Below the pieces are notes generated by a model, which saw nothing but the letters and a program-made list of their open reading frames with translations, ran no database searches and had not been told where the DNA came from. The position numbers and the translations under genes were made by a program. Shown piece after piece: positions 63,500 to 64,000 of a stretch of DNA of 64,000 bases; the stretch's first letter is position 1, and the number at the start of each line of letters is the position of its first letter. The stretch lies in assembly GCF_039614715.1 (NCBI RefSeq), contig NZ_CP154857.1:2170001-2234000 (forward strand), written 5' to 3'. Source of the DNA: Microbacterium sp. AZCO (GTDB lineage Bacteria > Actinomycetota > Actinomycetes > Actinomycetales > Microbacteriaceae).

Positions 63500-64000
63500 C
63501 TACGACCGTCCGAGGCGCTCCCCGAGCCAGCTTCGCGCAGCCGCGAAGAGCTCGTGCGCCATCGGATTGTCGGACGCCCACGCCTCGAAACCGTGCGGCG
63601 CCCCGTTCACGACCTCGAGGGTGACGTCGGCGCCGGCCGCGCGCAGCCGGTCCGCGTACTCGACGTCCTCATCGTGGAACAGCTCGATGTCGGAGGTGTA
63701 GATCCACGTGGGCGGCATCGCCTCCAACGACTCACGGCGCGCCGGCGCCGCATACGGAGGAAGCGAGTCCGCACCGACGGCCGTCCCGAGATACGACGAC
63801 CAGCCCACCAGATTCGAGCGGTTGCTCCAGATGAAGTGGTCCGTGGCATCGTGTGCACGGTTCGCCGCCGTGCGGTCGTCGAGCATGGGGCAGAACAGCC
63901 ACTGCGCCGCGACAGGATGTCCGGCATCGAGCGCGCGCTGGACCAGGCTCGCTGCGAGGCCTCCGCCCGCGCTCTGCCCGCCGATCGCGAGACGCTCGGA
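63500..64000 (-). CDS. Alpha/beta hydrolase, HSL family (N-terminal part outside window)
   Basis: The visible C-terminal 166 residues of an esterase/lipase of the hormone-sensitive-lipase group. The nucleophile elbow is GQSAGGGLAASL, the catalytic Asp is in ELFHDEDVEYADRL and the His in GAPHGFEAW. The gene runs off the window end, so its start and N-terminal HGGG oxyanion motif are not seen. It lies 34 bases before the FetB-like gene on the same strand. Confidence 0.85.
   Translation of the reverse strand, partial: SERLAIGGQSAGGGLAASLVQRALDAGHPVAAQWLFCPMLDDRTAANRAHDATDHFIWSNRSNLVGWSSYLGTAVGADSLPPYAAPARRESLEAMPPTWIYTSDIELFHDEDVEYADRLRAAGADVTLEVVNGAPHGFEAWASDNPMAHELFAAARSWLGERLGRS

Overview
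The window is a very GC-rich actinobacterial chromosome segment. GTG and TTG starts are frequent, 4-nt stop/start overlaps are common, and the sequence carries CarD, GlnR, SenX3-RegX3, a VirR-like LytR_C protein, the MutT1-type Nudix/phosphatase and the SigK/RskA/DipZ/fasciclin set. Protein style and gene order fit Microbacteriaceae, most likely Microbacterium or a close relative (inference; no 16S rRNA gene is present). I see no phage, insertion sequence, CRISPR array or plasmid gene.

Layout. 1-5 kb: groEL (cut by the window start) with a CIRCE element, a cold-shock gene, a LytR_C/DUF3263 pair, DUF2332, msrB and a nitroreductase, ending in a GGATGCC-led 99-bp tandem repeat. 5-9 kb: accessory genes (YdcZ-type transporter, SDR plus TetR with dyad operators, a proline-rich orphan protein, a NIPSNAP protein) and tRNA-Thr. 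9-13 kb: a DsbA-like protein without active-site cysteines, the shared sugar-ABC ATPase (msiK/ugpC) with a structured leader, and a DUF4032 protein. 13-22 kb: the housekeeping block carD-ispDF-cysS-rlmB, interrupted between ispDF and cysS by transporter, GNAT, flavoprotein and LuxR genes. 22-46 kb: a phosphate-centred region with senX3-regX3, phoU, ppk-mutT1 and pstSCAB, with GTTCACC-type PHO boxes before phoU, ppk and pstS. gpmA, a five-gene nitrobindin/ygfZ operon and glnR lie among them.

Inside the phosphate region (34.4-41.0 kb) is the most striking locus: a 1312-residue membrane-bound NRPS with the domain plan and length of epsilon-poly-L-lysine synthetase (adenylation, carrier, six membrane helices, three hexapeptide-like domains). 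Its adenylation pocket reads DAESIGTVVK, a lysine-like code. It is translationally coupled to an M1 metallopeptidase downstream and sits 1 nt behind a Lys/Ala-rich chromatin-like protein with a Rho-N/SAP-like tail. A Sfp-type phosphopantetheinyl transferase converges on the peptidase gene. Together these look like a complete poly-(amino acid) synthesis, activation and degradation cassette.

45-52 kb: pabC behind a folded leader RNA, a hypothetical gene, VOC/AraC genes, then rskA-sigK-dipZ facing a fasciclin lipoprotein. The two sides share a 193-bp gap holding two opposed promoters of identical form (CCAATCC-N16-CGAAC), which suggests an autoregulated SigK regulon. 52-64 kb: an ion transporter, tRNA-Lys, a Ser/Thr kinase plus lipoprotein pair, nicotinamidase, an MMPL exporter with a dyad operator, an EamA transporter, a secreted GH43 enzyme, a FetB-type permease and an alpha/beta hydrolase cut by the window end. 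No gene-free stretch exceeds 300 bases; the longest, 9793-10077, holds the msiK leader.
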